64,000 nucleotides of DNA from Xiphophorus maculatus (lineage: Eukaryota; Chordata; Actinopteri; Cyprinodontiformes; Poeciliidae), in assembly GCF_002775205.1 (NCBI RefSeq), contig NC_036464.1, positions 5,697,291 through 5,761,290 on the forward strand. Direction: 5' to 3'. Position numbers and translations under genes: made by a program. A model generated the notes under the pieces. It had not been told where the DNA came from. It ran no database searches and saw only the letters and a list, made by a program, of their open reading frames with translations. Shown in pieces: positions 21,489 through 34,500 of the stretch (the first letter of the stretch is position 1; each line of letters begins with the position of its first letter).

Positions 21489-24400
21489 ATGTCAGTTGGT
21501 CGAAGAAGTCATGACGGAACCACCAACGTTACAGGCAGCGACACTGACGACGAAGTGCGTAAAACACTAACGTTTTCTTTAAATCGGATGTGTTTTATGT
21601 TTAATAGTTTTCTGCTGTTGCTTTGTGTGATTTTAAACAAATTCACGTTTTTGTTTTCCACAGACCAAGCTTCCTCTCACTCAGTTTTATCCTTACATCC
21701 GCTGTACTGTTTGCTGCGGCTTCTTCATCGATGCCACCACGATCACAGAGTGCCTGCACACATGTGAGCACAAAACTACGGAGGGAGGGTCAGCCTCGAT
21801 TATTTCACATTAAAGCTATTTACAACATACAAATTTGCTTATTGGAAATGAGTGAGACTATTAAAAAAAACAAAAATTTGTGCATAGAAATAATAGAAAC
21901 CCGAAGTTAGCTTCGGGAAAATGGCTAAATTACAATTACTCCTAATTTTTAACTACCTTAACCGAGTTTAATCAGCTCTAATTTAAAAACTACAATACAT
22001 AGACCCTTAAAACCTGGACTAGATTATTCTCCACTGAGATTGATTCGTGGAAGTTCAATAAAAGATGATTTGAGCGCTTTTATTTTCAATTGAACCACAT
22101 TACAACTAGTTCACATTGTTGGGGCCTGGTGGGCAAATTATCTGTGATTTTGATCAATCACCAGCTACTACATAACTCTTGCACTGACTCATGCTTTAAT
22201 AAAAATATTATAACTTCTACATATTTATTAAGAGTTTTTTTTATCTTAGAAACGGGGATCTCAACCTTGAATCTAACTAATTCCCACCTTTGGCATATTT
22301 TGGCTTTAGGTTTTAGCACTGTAGCCATAATATTTATGAATTAGCCACATCTCAATGCAGAAGAAATTTTAAAACAGGTCAAACTTGTTCATTTATCTTT
22401 ACAATGGGCATTGATTGTGTGATTTTTACAAAATGTTGAGATGATTTTTGAGTCGTGCAACAGTTTTTGAGTGAAATTCTTTCTGTATTTAAGCTCAACA
22501 AGCAGTATAATACATTAATATTGTACTTAAACGATGACTGCTTGAAAGTAGACTTGTTGGCAAAAAATTTGGAGGATATGAACTTCCAATATCTTCAAAG
22601 CAACATAAACATATCTTTACCTCAAGCATCTCTGCTTGCAAGGCTCTCTCATTTCTCTATCTGCTCATGTTCAGGTAAATCTTGAATAAGTTCAAGGCTC
22701 TCACTCAAACGGTAAAATAGAAAACGTCTTAGAACTAGTTTTCTTCTGCTTTTTCTTCAAGTTTGCAAAAGCTGCATCGTGAAGCACTTCTTCTCCAGCA
22801 ACAGATGTCCAACATGCAGCATCGTTGTGCACGAGACGCAGCCTCTTTACAACATCAGGTGAGTTTTTTTCCTCCAGCAGCAGCAGTTGCTAACTAATTA
22901 CTCTCCCTGTGTTTCTGTTTGGTATGCAGCCGACTGGGAGTTAATTACTTTATGTTTTGCAGGCCAGACAGACAGCTTCAGGACATTGTATATAAAATGG
23001 TTCCTTTCCTGGAAGAACGTAAGAATGTTTGAGAAGACACTAAAACCAAATGTGTGTTCATCTGAGCTTCTGGTGTGGTGGTTTGAGTTTTTTGTGAGCA
23101 TTTTATGTTGTTTTTTTAACAGTTGAAAGAGAAAAAATGTGTAATTTCTACAAAGAGAGGGGGCTCGCCATGCCAAAACCAGGTGACGACATCCAGCCTC
23201 TCTGGATTTATAATCAAATTTCACATAGATGAAGTGTGCCACTTTATTGCTGACTGTATGTGACGTGTGGTTTGATCTTTGCAGTGTCTGTTTCACCTCA
23301 AGGTCCCATTGTGCTGAAGAAAAGGAAAGATAACTTTCACAGAGCCGTGTTCACCATCCCCCCTGAGCTGAATATTTATCTGCTCCTGGAGTTTGTTGGG
23401 TACATTTCCATATTATGTGGCATAGAAATTATTTAAGCATTTTAAGTCTGGTACTTTGGAGCAATCATTCTCCATATTGCATAGTTTTTGTTTGTATTTT
23501 GGCACACCTAAAGACAATTTAAAGAGACCAGTAAATATAACAATAATGTTTTAAGACTTTGAGAGGAAGCTGGGTACCTTAATTTTTGTAGATGGGCTTC
23601 TGAATTTAAAGGCAAATTTTTATTCAGTAAAGTTTCAAAAATAAATGAATAAATGTATGTTATAGTTACTTGTGTGTTCTCTTGTTAATGTACGGCATCA
23701 AAGTCATATTTCTCTTGACTGTTTTGTTTTCAGGGCTGAAAATGGGATCTCTGACTTTAAGGTAAAGGTATAAGATCTTTATAGCAAATGTTCATAACAC
23801 AAACAAATATTATTAGTGCATTATAACAGTAAATGTAACGCTAGAAGTCCTAAAGGGTTAATTTTATCTCACTGTCAGCTTCTTAACTCTCCATTACACA
23901 TAGGAGGGGAAAAAGGAGAGAATTTCCACCAAAATACGCAGACAATTTCAGTTTACAAAGTAAACTGAAGAAACTTAGAAATTTTGAGATTAATCTAAAA
24001 CATTTTCTAGAAGAAACATGGACGCTTCTGAGTTATAAAAGTTGTTCATTTTCAACTTTTCATTCTCAGAAATGTCCATGTTTTTCTCCAGAAAAATATT
24101 TTGGTGGAAATTTACTCTTCCTTTCTTTTTCTATCTACAATTATCCTAATATGACGTTATAACTTTTTGTATCCTCTGATGTTGAACGCTTCTGCGTCTC
24201 ATTCATTAGCTTTTTAAAAATTTTTGTTCAAGTTTTTCTGTCCTTTTGAGAATTTCCTGTTTGACAAACTATAAAAAAAATTGGATTTCCTTTATTTGAA
24301 GACATTATCAACACCTTGTTGAGATTAATTAAGTTTTTTTTAGTTTCTTTTTATGGAAAACTTGTAAAAATAAGGGGAAGTGTTGATGCTCACAAGTCTT

Positions 24401-26470
24401 TGGCTCCTCCTAGTGGTTCTTCTGAAGATTACAGTAGCCTTTGATTCAAATGGAAAAAAGGCTCATTTAAGATTAGCAAATACATTTCACATACATGAAG
24501 TGTTACTTTAAAATTGAGAAAATTTATATTTTAGTCATTCAAATACACTTTTCACTGTTAAAGTTGACATCTTTATCTTGTATATCTTTAAGTTAAAGTC
24601 GATCCTCTCTGCCGTTGTTTCAGCCTCTAGAAAGGCCGTACATCTGCGTGTCGGGCGAAGCCACCATCCGACACGTGGAGCTGTTCATCCGGAGGAAGAT
24701 GGAGCTCAGCCCCAAGTGTCAGGTCAGCCTGCAGTTTAGATTTCCCCCATGCTAGTTTTAATACAGATCATTTTCAGAGGGAGAATTAAGCAGTTTGGTG
24801 ATAAAAAATCAAACGTCTTTATGTCACTATTGTCCTAGAAAACCATATTACAGACTGGTATGCTTTTCAAGAGCATTATTTGTGTTTGTGGGACTATAAT
24901 TGCTGTGTCATGCAGTCAGAATCATAGGTTTACTTGAAAAATAAATGATAAATGGTTCTTATTGTCACTTTTACCATTATCATAATAATACCACAAAATA
25001 TTCTGATAAAACTTTAAGTCCATATTGCCTGAAAATGGATTTATTCCAGAAATTAGGTGCACAATCTGCATTTCACTCATTATTACAGAGCAAAATATAT
25101 ATATTATACACATACATATTATATATATTGTATATTACAAATACAAGAATAAAGTCATGATATTACAAGGATACAGTCTTACAACAAACTGGAAATAATA
25201 CAAGAATAAAGTTTTAATATTACCAGGAAAAAGATGTGATATTAGAACAAAGTAGCAATTTTATGAAAACTCCCAACATGAAAGAGGAATGTTCAGCATC
25301 TCTTGAAGTTTTACTTTGGTTTCCATTTTGCAGATGAAGAAATAATTCATCTTTTAATACTTGACCATCAAATTATCACCAGAAGCAGGACTTTAACTGT
25401 ATTTTAAAAGAACAACACAAACTGAGCTGCTCACATCAGATAACCTCATAAATTTAGAAGCTTTTTTCTTGTAATTTTAAAACGTTCTTTTGGTAAAATT
25501 GCGTCTTTATTCTGCTGATATATTATGACTATATTCTCATAATTAAACATTTTTGTAGCCTGGGTCAAATACTCCATTGTACAACTCTTCTTTAAAGGGA
25601 TGATAAAAGCTACTTTTTGAAAACATTTCCTATCATTTAAAATTTCTTTTATTTTTTATGAAAGTGAGAAAAAAATCCATTGAAATCAGATGTGTTTTAT
25701 TTTTAAGTCAAAATGCTTAGCCTAAAAACATTTTTGAATAATTGAGATTTTCTGATGTGAACAGTTTCTGTTTCCCCCTGCAGGTGGATCTGGTTTGTGG
25801 AGATCACCTCCTAGATCATCACCAGTCACTGAAAGACATTAAGAAGTTTGTGGGTAATGAAGCACTACAGGTAAAAACACACACACACACAGTAACATAG
25901 GAACATGCTGCTGTATGCAACTTTTATCAAACATATTTTTTACAGTCACTATGTCATGACTGTATCTTATGAGACAGATAATCTGTGAAAAGTTCGAGCT
26001 CCCAGTGCTAAGTAGAAACAACCAATCAGATTCCAGGAGGAGGGTCTGAGTGCTGTCAATAACCCTCTGTGTGGCGCTGCTCATCCCCTTTTCCTATTCC
26101 AAGCTGCTAAGGCTAGTTAGCATAGCCACTAATGACAGCAGATAAACGTAAGTCGTCTCTCCGCCGTTAACTCATTTATCAGCGTGTATACAAGATTGAT
26201 TGACAGCGCTAAGCCCCTCCACCTGGCTCTGATTGGTTGTTTTTGGTGCATTTCTTCAGACGGCAATAGTAGCTCAGGGAGGAATTGTAAAATATTTATT
26301 TATTTTATTTTTCCCCACAGGTTATCCGTTTCATTACAAACTGGTGACAGATTTTATTTTTTATAAAAGTTACAAACTGCAGCTTTAAGTTAAGACTTGT
26401 TGTTGCATTTCCTTTGCAGGACGGTCTGCTGGTGCTTCACTTCGGTTTGGTCCTCCCCTGCCAGACTTGA
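21489..26470 (+). CDS. pcgf6: Polycomb group RING finger protein 6
   Basis: Ten coding exons: 21489-21554, 21664-21763, 22762-22858, 22963-23018, 23123-23182, 23285-23399, 23734-23761, 24624-24722, 25784-25870 and 26420-26470. Together they give 759 nt, or 252 residues, with all phases consistent. The C3HC4 RING is at residues 36-74 (C36, C39, C52, H54, C57, C60, C71, C74). It contains [18 protein letters not shown], diagnostic of PCGF6, and is followed by QPLYNIR and [11 protein letters not shown]. The C-terminal RAWUL domain spans about 150-250 ([33 protein letters not shown]). PCGF6 pairs with RING1/RNF2 in PRC1.6, which marks H2A and represses germ-cell genes. The protein is shorter than human PCGF6 because the N-terminal region is only about 30 residues. 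It converges on ina, as in human. Confidence 0.95.
21905..22085 (+). repeat. dispersed repeat family C, copy 2 (pcgf6 intron 2)
   Basis: It contains 'gggaaaatggctaaa', 'cctaatttttaac', 'tagacccttaaaacctggac', 'tagattattctcc' and 'gttcaataaaag', in the same order and spacing as 13965-14180. Similarity stops near 22085. Confidence 0.6.
23920..24130. repeat. inverted AT-rich repeat in pcgf6 intron 7
   Basis: 'tttccaccaaaat' near 23923 and 'attttggtggaaattt' near 24097 bracket a stretch with 'aacatggacgcttctgag' and its inverted relative 'ctcagaaatgtccatgtt'. The arms resemble the arrays at 1-470 and 62640-63000. Confidence 0.55.
25906..26388. mobile_element. foldback element family A, copy 2 (pcgf6 intron 9)
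   Basis: The left edge 'ctgtatgcaacttttat' and the right edge 'ataaaagttacaaactgcag' are inverted copies. 'accaatcagattccaggagg' on the left mirrors 'cctggctctgattggttg' on the right. It lies wholly within the intron and leaves the splice sites at 25871 and 26419 untouched. Confidence 0.8.
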
Positions 26471-27102
26471 GCAGGAAACTTGACCCGAGTCTTCACAGTT
26501 TCACCGGATCAACGGCTCAGATTCACCTCTTTTCTAAATCCACTGAGGACGATTAACAACCTGCAGCGACAAGCTTGAGTATTTTTCCTTTTTTCTTGGA
26601 CTTTGGTTGAATCTTGGAGACGATGTTCCAACAGATCGGACCTCCAAACCGGTTCTGGATCAAATGAAGCAGTCAAGTCGAACGCACGCATCCATCTGTG
26701 CCTTTACCAATATTTAATCAATATTTGAGAAGGCTCTGTATATTTTTGAAGCTGTATGTTTGATTGTGACTTGATGTGAATAAGAGAAAACCTTTTTATG
26801 TTTGCGTTTATGTTGATGATGAGTGGAAGTAAACTTCTGTCTGACCCTGAAATGTTAAGGAAAGCCTTTAAAAATGTGGAAAACACCTGATAACTGAGAT
26901 AATTTGCTCAGTAAATGAAACAAGACTAACTTTTCTGTTGCCAGTTTCTCTCTTGGAGGCTTTTAGTCAACCAAGTTTAATTGCTGCTGTTGATAAAACG
27001 AGAAGAGAAGCAACATCTGTCTAGTTTATTCATTTTCTCTGTGTTGGTGGTTTTTGGGTCAATGTGTGATCTACTTTTTATTTATTGACTGACTGCTTTG
27101 AT

Positions 27103-27108
27103 AATAAA
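27103..27108 (+). terminator. pcgf6: poly(A) signal of pcgf6
   Basis: AATAAA about 635 bp after the stop codon, followed by a T-rich tract. It is the best canonical signal in the 3' untranslated region and sits 1.4 kb from the convergent ina stop codon. Confidence 0.55.
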
Positions 27109-27109
27109 A

Positions 27110-28507
27110 CAGTTTGCTTCAAACAAGAAACAATGTTTATTTAAAATTAGTTTAAATAAACCCACCATATATCTTTTAAATAAATTCAGAAGTGAAACAC
27201 GTTTTTTTTTTTAAATGATTGAATGCGGGTTTAGATTTATTGACTTAAATATACACTAAAGGGAAATTTTGTGCCTTTTTTCTACATATAACAGCCATTT
27301 TGTCTATTAAATGAATATAGCAGAGGATGATATTTATTTTATTTTAAAGTATATTTTAAATTATTGTCTGAGTTTCTTAAATTAGTCTAAAGTGGTGAAG
27401 CTACATTAAAAACCGACTCTTTTGTAAGGACATATTAAATTTCAGTTTTATGTTTGTCTACTAGTTCACGTTTCAAAGCTGCAGCAAAATTACTTTGTTG
27501 TTGCAAGCTTCTGAAATGCTTAGTTTTGGTCAATTGGGGTTTTTTTGTTTGTTTTTTTGTCTCTAGAAAAGTCTCAACATACTAGACTTTTAAAGGTACA
27601 CCTGAAAAATCAGTTTAAATTATTCTGTCCAACAACATTGCCAGAAAAAAAATATGGAGTCAAAATATTCAGACTGATCCATTTCCAGGTACAACTGTAT
27701 AAGGTAGACAATCTACGATTTACAACTTAGTTAAGCAATCAGCAACAGGTTGCACAAAGCGGACCTTTGAATTGAGATGTATTTAATATGGCCGCATCAA
27801 CAAGCAGGAATCAGAAGGGAAAACAAAAAATTACCCAACTTTGCAGGTTTGGTAAAGTTTGGATTCTTTTATTGATTTTATTTTAGTCAACAATCCTAAA
27901 AAATAATATAAATTTATATATAACATGATTTTTTCCCCCTAAAATTGACAAAAAAGAAAAACAAATTCCTTATGGTGTCATAAAAGTGCATATATTTATA
28001 CTTATGAGAGTGTGTATTTTTTATCCTAAGGGGAAAATATATATATAGTTGGTATCTATATACTGTATATATATTTTTTATTTCTTTTTCCTAGAGGTGG
28101 CCCCTCCTGCTCTCCTCTTGAAGCGCCTCTGCATATTGGACCAATTACAATAGATTTTTACAATTTAATGCATTCACATTAGATACTTAGTTACATTCTT
28201 ATTTAAAGGGTATTATTATATCACTTCAGGTACAATCCATGGGTTTAAAACAGGAAAATACCTTAATATTAATCCCAAAATGCAAATTATACCAAGATGA
28301 ATGGTCAATTATCCAGCCAGAACTATAAAAAAAGAACTACAAAAATGGCGTCTAGACTAGACTAAACTTAAGATCAATTCAAACTTGTGCACCCAGTTCT
28401 TGTTTTAAAGTTGCATAATAGTGCAATTACTATGCAGCATCAAAGCTGTAACCCTACGTTACAGCTTTGATGCTCATGATTGGGTGTAATTTCTCCCCTG
28501 CTTGTGT
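27110..28507. other. convergent intergenic region between pcgf6 and ina
   Basis: AT-rich. It must hold the ina 3' untranslated region on the minus strand. An 18-bp inverted pair, 'catcaaagctgtaaccct' with 'acgttacagctttgatg', lies at 28439-28472. No further exon seen. Confidence 0.5.
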
Positions 28508-31500
28508 TCAGTTGTTGGAGTTGATGTCTGCCTCTTCTTTGTCCTCGCTGATGCCCTTGAAGCTTTCCTTCATGGCTCCTCCTTTCTCCCTCTGGCTGCT
28601 TTTGTACGATTCGGTCGAGCTTCGAGCTTGGTAGCTGTAGCTAGCCGTGCCGAACGACATCCCAGAGTTGAAGTGGGTCTCCTCTCCCTCCAATAGTTTT
28701 CTAACAGAAGCAAAACAAAAACAAACGTAGAGAGAGACACACATTAAAACTTAAAATTTTCTTAAAAACAAAGTCAGAAAACATTGATTAAAGTTTGTAA
28801 AACTAATTACCAAAGGTTCGGCTTGCTTAGTTTGACTCCTTGTAGCTCATGTGACTAGAGAAAATGCCCAAATTATCACTTCTCCACTTGTTACCACCTC
28901 AGAATAATTTCAAAGCGTAAAAATCGGAAAAAATGTGGTTCCCTTCCATCTAAATAATCACTGAAATGTCACAGAACATCTTAACCAGGCTTGATTTTTA
29001 CCATTTAGCTAATCCGCTAGTAGTGTAGCTAAATCTTCCACTTTGAAAACATTTAGCAGATGGATTTAAAGCTTTGATTTCACCTGTCTGTTTTTGTAAA
29101 CTTTCAGTTGAATAAACTTCAACATATAGAGAGGTTTTGGTTATTGGTCGTTTATATTCATGCTCTTATTGTGAAGTGAGTGAAAATTGTTTACGCAGCA
29201 TTTCCGTTTCCTCTCCTCACGTTTTCAAAATAAAACACTGACAGAGAACAAGACATAAACATAAATACAATATCTAGTGGTTTTGTAGGACATGTAAATT
29301 ACAATGTCAGAATTAAATTGGTGCTTGAGGGTTGTTGTCTTTGAAGAGACAATATACTTTGAATTGAAGTTAGCGCATTAGCTTCTGCTAAATACCATGT
29401 TGGTGTGGTTCTTTAGCGGAACTAATATCTATGATTAGTAGCGTAGTGTTAGCACAATTAACTTTTTAGAGATCCTCAGCATTTTCTTTAGATTAGCACC
29501 TGTAAGCGGCAATCTCGATATCCAGAGCCATCTTGACATTGAGCAGGTCTTGGTATTCCCTCAGGTGCTGAGCCATCTCACTCTTCAGGTTCCTCAACTC
29601 CGTGTCCAGGTGGCTAATGGTGTCCTGTCACAAAGGAGAAAGTAGTTCAATCTTGTTCACATTAGTTCATTTCTGTATCATGCTATACATAATTCCCACA
29701 AGTCTGAACCGGAAGTGATCCGCACCATCTTAGTACTCAAACACACACGCAATGCATAGCGGACCCAAGGCTTTGAAACATTTAACCAATGTCTGAGAGA
29801 AAGACGCATGAACAAAATGGCTGCTGTCAGGTTTGACTATGTCAGATGATGTTGACAAGCTACCTCAAAAATACTACGATATAGTTAACTTCCTAGTGAA
29901 CAGGAAGTGTTTACAACATTTAGGAGCTTCACGATCTGAAATCCATGGATGCACACAATTAATGTTTAAACAGATTTGTAAAGGACGTACAAACTGTGTG
30001 AATAACAAGGTTCTGGTGACTGGCACAGTGAGTACATGTAGTAACATACACATAGACAACATGTCCATGTTAGCTAGCAGATGAAAGCTACGTTAACTAA
30101 GCGAACTTTGCTAGTTTGGCAGTAAGTACAACAGTAAATATCACTGGTATTTACCATAGTATTACAGAGGTGGGTACAGTACTCAAAAATTGCGATCGAG
30201 TAATAGTTGTAATGTACTTAAATTGCTTATATGTATAGATAGGAATGAGGTGAGAGCTACGTCCAAGCTTGTGGCTTGTTTGTTGTTGTCATAGGAACTT
30301 CCTGCCAAGATGCCTGTCAGTTACAAAGTTCATAATGTATAGTGTCTGAAAGTCTCTAACGCTGTTGAAGCTTTGTGATACTTTTAAAGAAGCCTCCTAG
30401 AGTTTATAGAGGATTTCCTTTTTGTCTTCAAGGCTTAACCTTTCACCCATGTAAGAAGCCAGCAAAAGCCAGATGGCTTTTCCAGATATAGCAGGTCGGA
30501 GATTAATCCAATAGACATGAAGAGTCACTTCAGTCGTCTCAGTCTCACGCGCCTAGAAAAACCCAAGGATTGAATCTTAACCCCACCTTGAACTGTAATT
30601 AGTCGTTTACTGCCAGAACGTTCTCTCATCTGATTGTACTTCAGAAACAGTCAAGAGAAAACTTGACTGTTTATAACCTGATTTTAAAAGTACATATTTG
30701 GTTGAACAGGTTGGTTTTTACAACATTATGCAAACTAAGAACCGCCACCCTCGCTATAAATATATTTTTTGTGGGTTTTCTCAGGATGATAAATCTTGTG
30801 ACAAACCAATGGATGGATTTTCCTTTCAGTTATTTAAACATTAACCGATAGTAAATGGTAAATGGACTGAACTTATATAGCGCTTTTCCAGTCATTTTGA
30901 CCACTCAAAGCGCTTTACACTAGAGTCACATTCACCCAGTCGCACTCACAAACACACACATTTATACACCGATACGCAGATCGGTAGGTAATTTGGAGTT
31001 AAGTGCCTTGCCCAGAGGCACATCGACATGTGGCAGTACAACCTTCCGATCGCAAGACGACTACTCTACCATAGAGCCACAGTCGCCCTTAAACCTGTAA
31101 AGTTGAGGCCCATGAATTCTGGGAAGTTGAGTTTTGAAAAGTTTAGAAGTTTCACCTTAAAACATGAAGGGATTCTGTTGAGTAACAAAAATATAACTTA
31201 TAGAAACTAAATCCCAAACATTGTCCTGACGTAGAGTGAGAACCTGAACTACTCGCCTGCATGGCTGTGACCTCGGCATTGTGCGTGTCCTCCATCTCGC
31301 CTATCTGCCTCTCCAGAGACTCGTTGGCGCCCCTCAGGGTCTCTATCTCCACCGTCTTGGACTGCAGCTGCCTCCTGAACTCGTTGATCTCTTCCCTGCT
31401 GGCCCTCATCGCCTCGTTGCTCCGGCTCGCCTGCTCGCTCAGGCTCGCGAACTTGCTCTTGTACCACTCCTCGGCCGACTGCAGGTTTTTGGAGGCAATG

Positions 31501-34500
31501 GACTCGTATTGGCTGCGGATCTCCTTCAGAGCCGAGGTGAGGTCCGGTTTGGCGAGCTCTATCTCCACGGAGACCTGCTGTGCCTCCATCATGTTGCTCA
31601 GCTCCTCGATTTCCTCTTCATGCACCTTTTTCAGGAAGGAGATTTCATCCGACAGCGACTCGACGCGCCGCTCCAGGTCCAGGCGGACCACCGCCGCGTC
31701 GTCCACATCCTTCCTGAAGGACCGCAGGGTTTGCTCGGCTTCCTCCCGCGCCCTCGCCTCTTCATCGAACTTTACGCTCAGCTTCTGAAAATGGAAACAC
31801 ACCGAGGGTTGATTTCAGTGCTGGGTTGAATTTACATTAACCAGAAGATTAACTTTATCTAGTGTATGGGTTTGCAACCTTTACAAACCAAAGACAGGGG
31901 CGCTCCCAGGACATTTCTATAGTGGGGACCAAACCGGTCCGGCAAAAATTTTAGGGGGCACAACAAAATATATATGTCTAAAAAAATTAATCAAGTTTTT
32001 TTGAAATCTAGAAAATACATAAAATTTCCCAGGTTTAAGGGAAAAAAAACAAACAAACAATGAACTACTTGGGTTTCTATGAAACAAAAGCAACTTTTGC
32101 AAATATTTTTTGTAATTTATAGTTTCTTTTTTAGAAAGAAAGTGAGAAAAAAGTTAAAGGGGCAATATTATGCTTTTGACAACAGTACAGCAAATTTAAT
32201 CAGATTAATCACATTATATGTGCTTTAGCTTTGAAAGTGTGAAATGTAAAAATTTCCAAAGGTGTCAAAAAGGTAGAGGAATACATATAGTATCGGTCAG
32301 TATTGGTTATCGGCAGTACCTGCAATATTGATATTGGATATCAATATTGGCCCAAATTTTCATCTCAATGAAATTTGACAGTAAATATATACTATCAAAT
32401 TTGCGGTTATGTTTTAAAGAATCACAATTTTATTTTGGGGGGATTTTAAAACTAAGAAAAACATAAAACATTACATTGAAGAGAATTGATTAATTGTTTT
32501 CTATGCAACTTTAATGTTTGATTTAAACCAAAACACAACAACTTAGTTTTGAAAGTAGTGAATTTGTTTAAATATTGCTGATAATAGCATCATTGATTCT
32601 ATTACAATAAAATATACAAAAATCTACATTTTCCATATCTATATTTCAAAAATGTATTGGTTATGCAGTTTTTTAGAGCAGAAGTGCCGAAGAGCCCCTG
32701 ATCTGGTGTCACCTGCAGCTCGTCCTCCATGTTGTTCCTCTCGATCAGGATTTGGTTCTTGTCCCGGTTCAGCTCGTCCAGCTGGCAGCGCAGGTCTCTC
32801 ATCTCCTCCTGGTAGAGAAGCCCGACGCGGGAAGGCTCGCCGTGTTTCTGCCGGAGGCTCACCAGCTCTGTCTCCAGGACTTTGTTCTGCTGCTCCAGAT
32901 GCCGGACTTTATCGATGAACATGGCAAAGCGGTCATTCAGACCCTGAACGGCGACACAAAGGCTTGTTTACAGTCAAATTAACCTTTATGTAAGAAAAAC
33001 TACAGAATATTCAAAACAAGTGGTTCTGTTTGGATTTGTGTGATTTTAATTGCAAGCAGCTGCTTAGGGTCTCCACTCCAGCAGGGGGCCCCCAAGAGCA
33101 CCAAGGTTACATGATAAGAAAAAAATAAATATATCTGCGATTTTTAAAACTTTTACATCGTAAAGAAAATTGCTGCCACTAATGGGAAAATATACAATAG
33201 ACATAGGCAAATTATTATAGTCTGACAACTTTTTTTGTTGTTCAATTTGTTCTTATTCTGTTCGATTTGTTTTTCCTTAATGCATTTTGTTTTTTAAATT
33301 CTATGTATTAACACTTTGAGTTGCCTTTGGCTTTGAGAGCAAAATTCTGTTGCAAGGCTCCAATAATAATAAAAACAAACAAAAAAATATCAAACTTGTT
33401 TACTGTAAATTCAGTGTTTATCAGCATACATTACTTTCAAATACTTAAAATAATACTGTACAGTTTAACACCACGCTGCATTTCACAATAAAAATATATA
33501 TTTTGTTCATTTGCTACTACTGTGAGGTTAAAATCAGTAGTCATAACCCTGGTATAATGTAAGCTAATTATAAATAATGCTAATCATAGCATGAAGCGTT
33601 TAATGTTGACTTGATTGTATGGAGGCCCCAAATGAGAAGTTGCCCAGCGGCCAAAAAAGGTTTGGGTCGGCCCTGCCTGCAGAGACGGAGCTGATGGGAG
33701 ACAAAGGACGTTACAGGAACCAATTAACTCGCTTTGCCAGGAAGCAGAATAAGACGGGATTACTGAGCCTAATGTATTATCTCTGGGCACATCCTTAGAC
33801 GCTGTAAGATAAACTTTTGGACAGATTGGTTTCATGTTGCGTGAGTTTCAAAGGTACAAATATGTTTTAGCTTCTCTGTCTGCCAGTCATGGAATAGAAA
33901 CAATTTCCTTTACTCCTAATGTAATGATTTATCAACTTTATCAGAGAGTTTTGTACGTCATCTAACTGAGAAATTCACTCTTAATGTCCCACTTAGTTCT
34001 CAATAAACTGTTATTTTACAATTATTATAATAATTAATGGAGATATCGTATAAAAATTGGCTTATTGTACAGATTTTTTAGTACTTAAGCTTATTTCATA
34101 CAATAAAAAAAAAAATCAGAAAACTAATATTTTATTTCTTAAAATGCAATAGCATAGCATTCTATGGAGCTACATTAGTCTCAAAAAGATTCCCAGCGCA
34201 TACAAGATTTGTAAGATAAGGTCCACAAGCGTACAAAAAGATGTGTAAGTGTACAAAATAATTCACAAATGTGTACAACACAATGCATGAATGCGTACCT
34301 CAACATTCACATGGGTGTTAACTGTCTATCAAATTTCCACGTTTCAAACTGCACAAGTAGCAATAATGTATAGAAACTGAGAAACGTGTGCACGAATAGC
34401 CAGCTGCGGACGGATCTGTCAACTTTAACATACGCATTCTGTTGTTAGCGTTGTGAATATTTTTTAGACTAATTTAGCTCCATAAATTCCGTTAGGATAT

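Noticed and set aside
22887-23296. Open frames on both strands in the middle of pcgf6
   Set aside because: They cross pcgf6 exon-intron borders in other frames. The pcgf6 exons here are supported by homology and phase.
31020-31089. tRNA gene on the minus strand
   Set aside because: It has A-box and B-box-like motifs but continues into a conserved SINE body and tail, and the acceptor stem does not pair.
31261-31829. Two long plus-strand frames of 175 and 182 residues
   Set aside because: They are antisense shadows of ina exon 3, whose minus-strand frame has clear rod-domain homology and splice sites.
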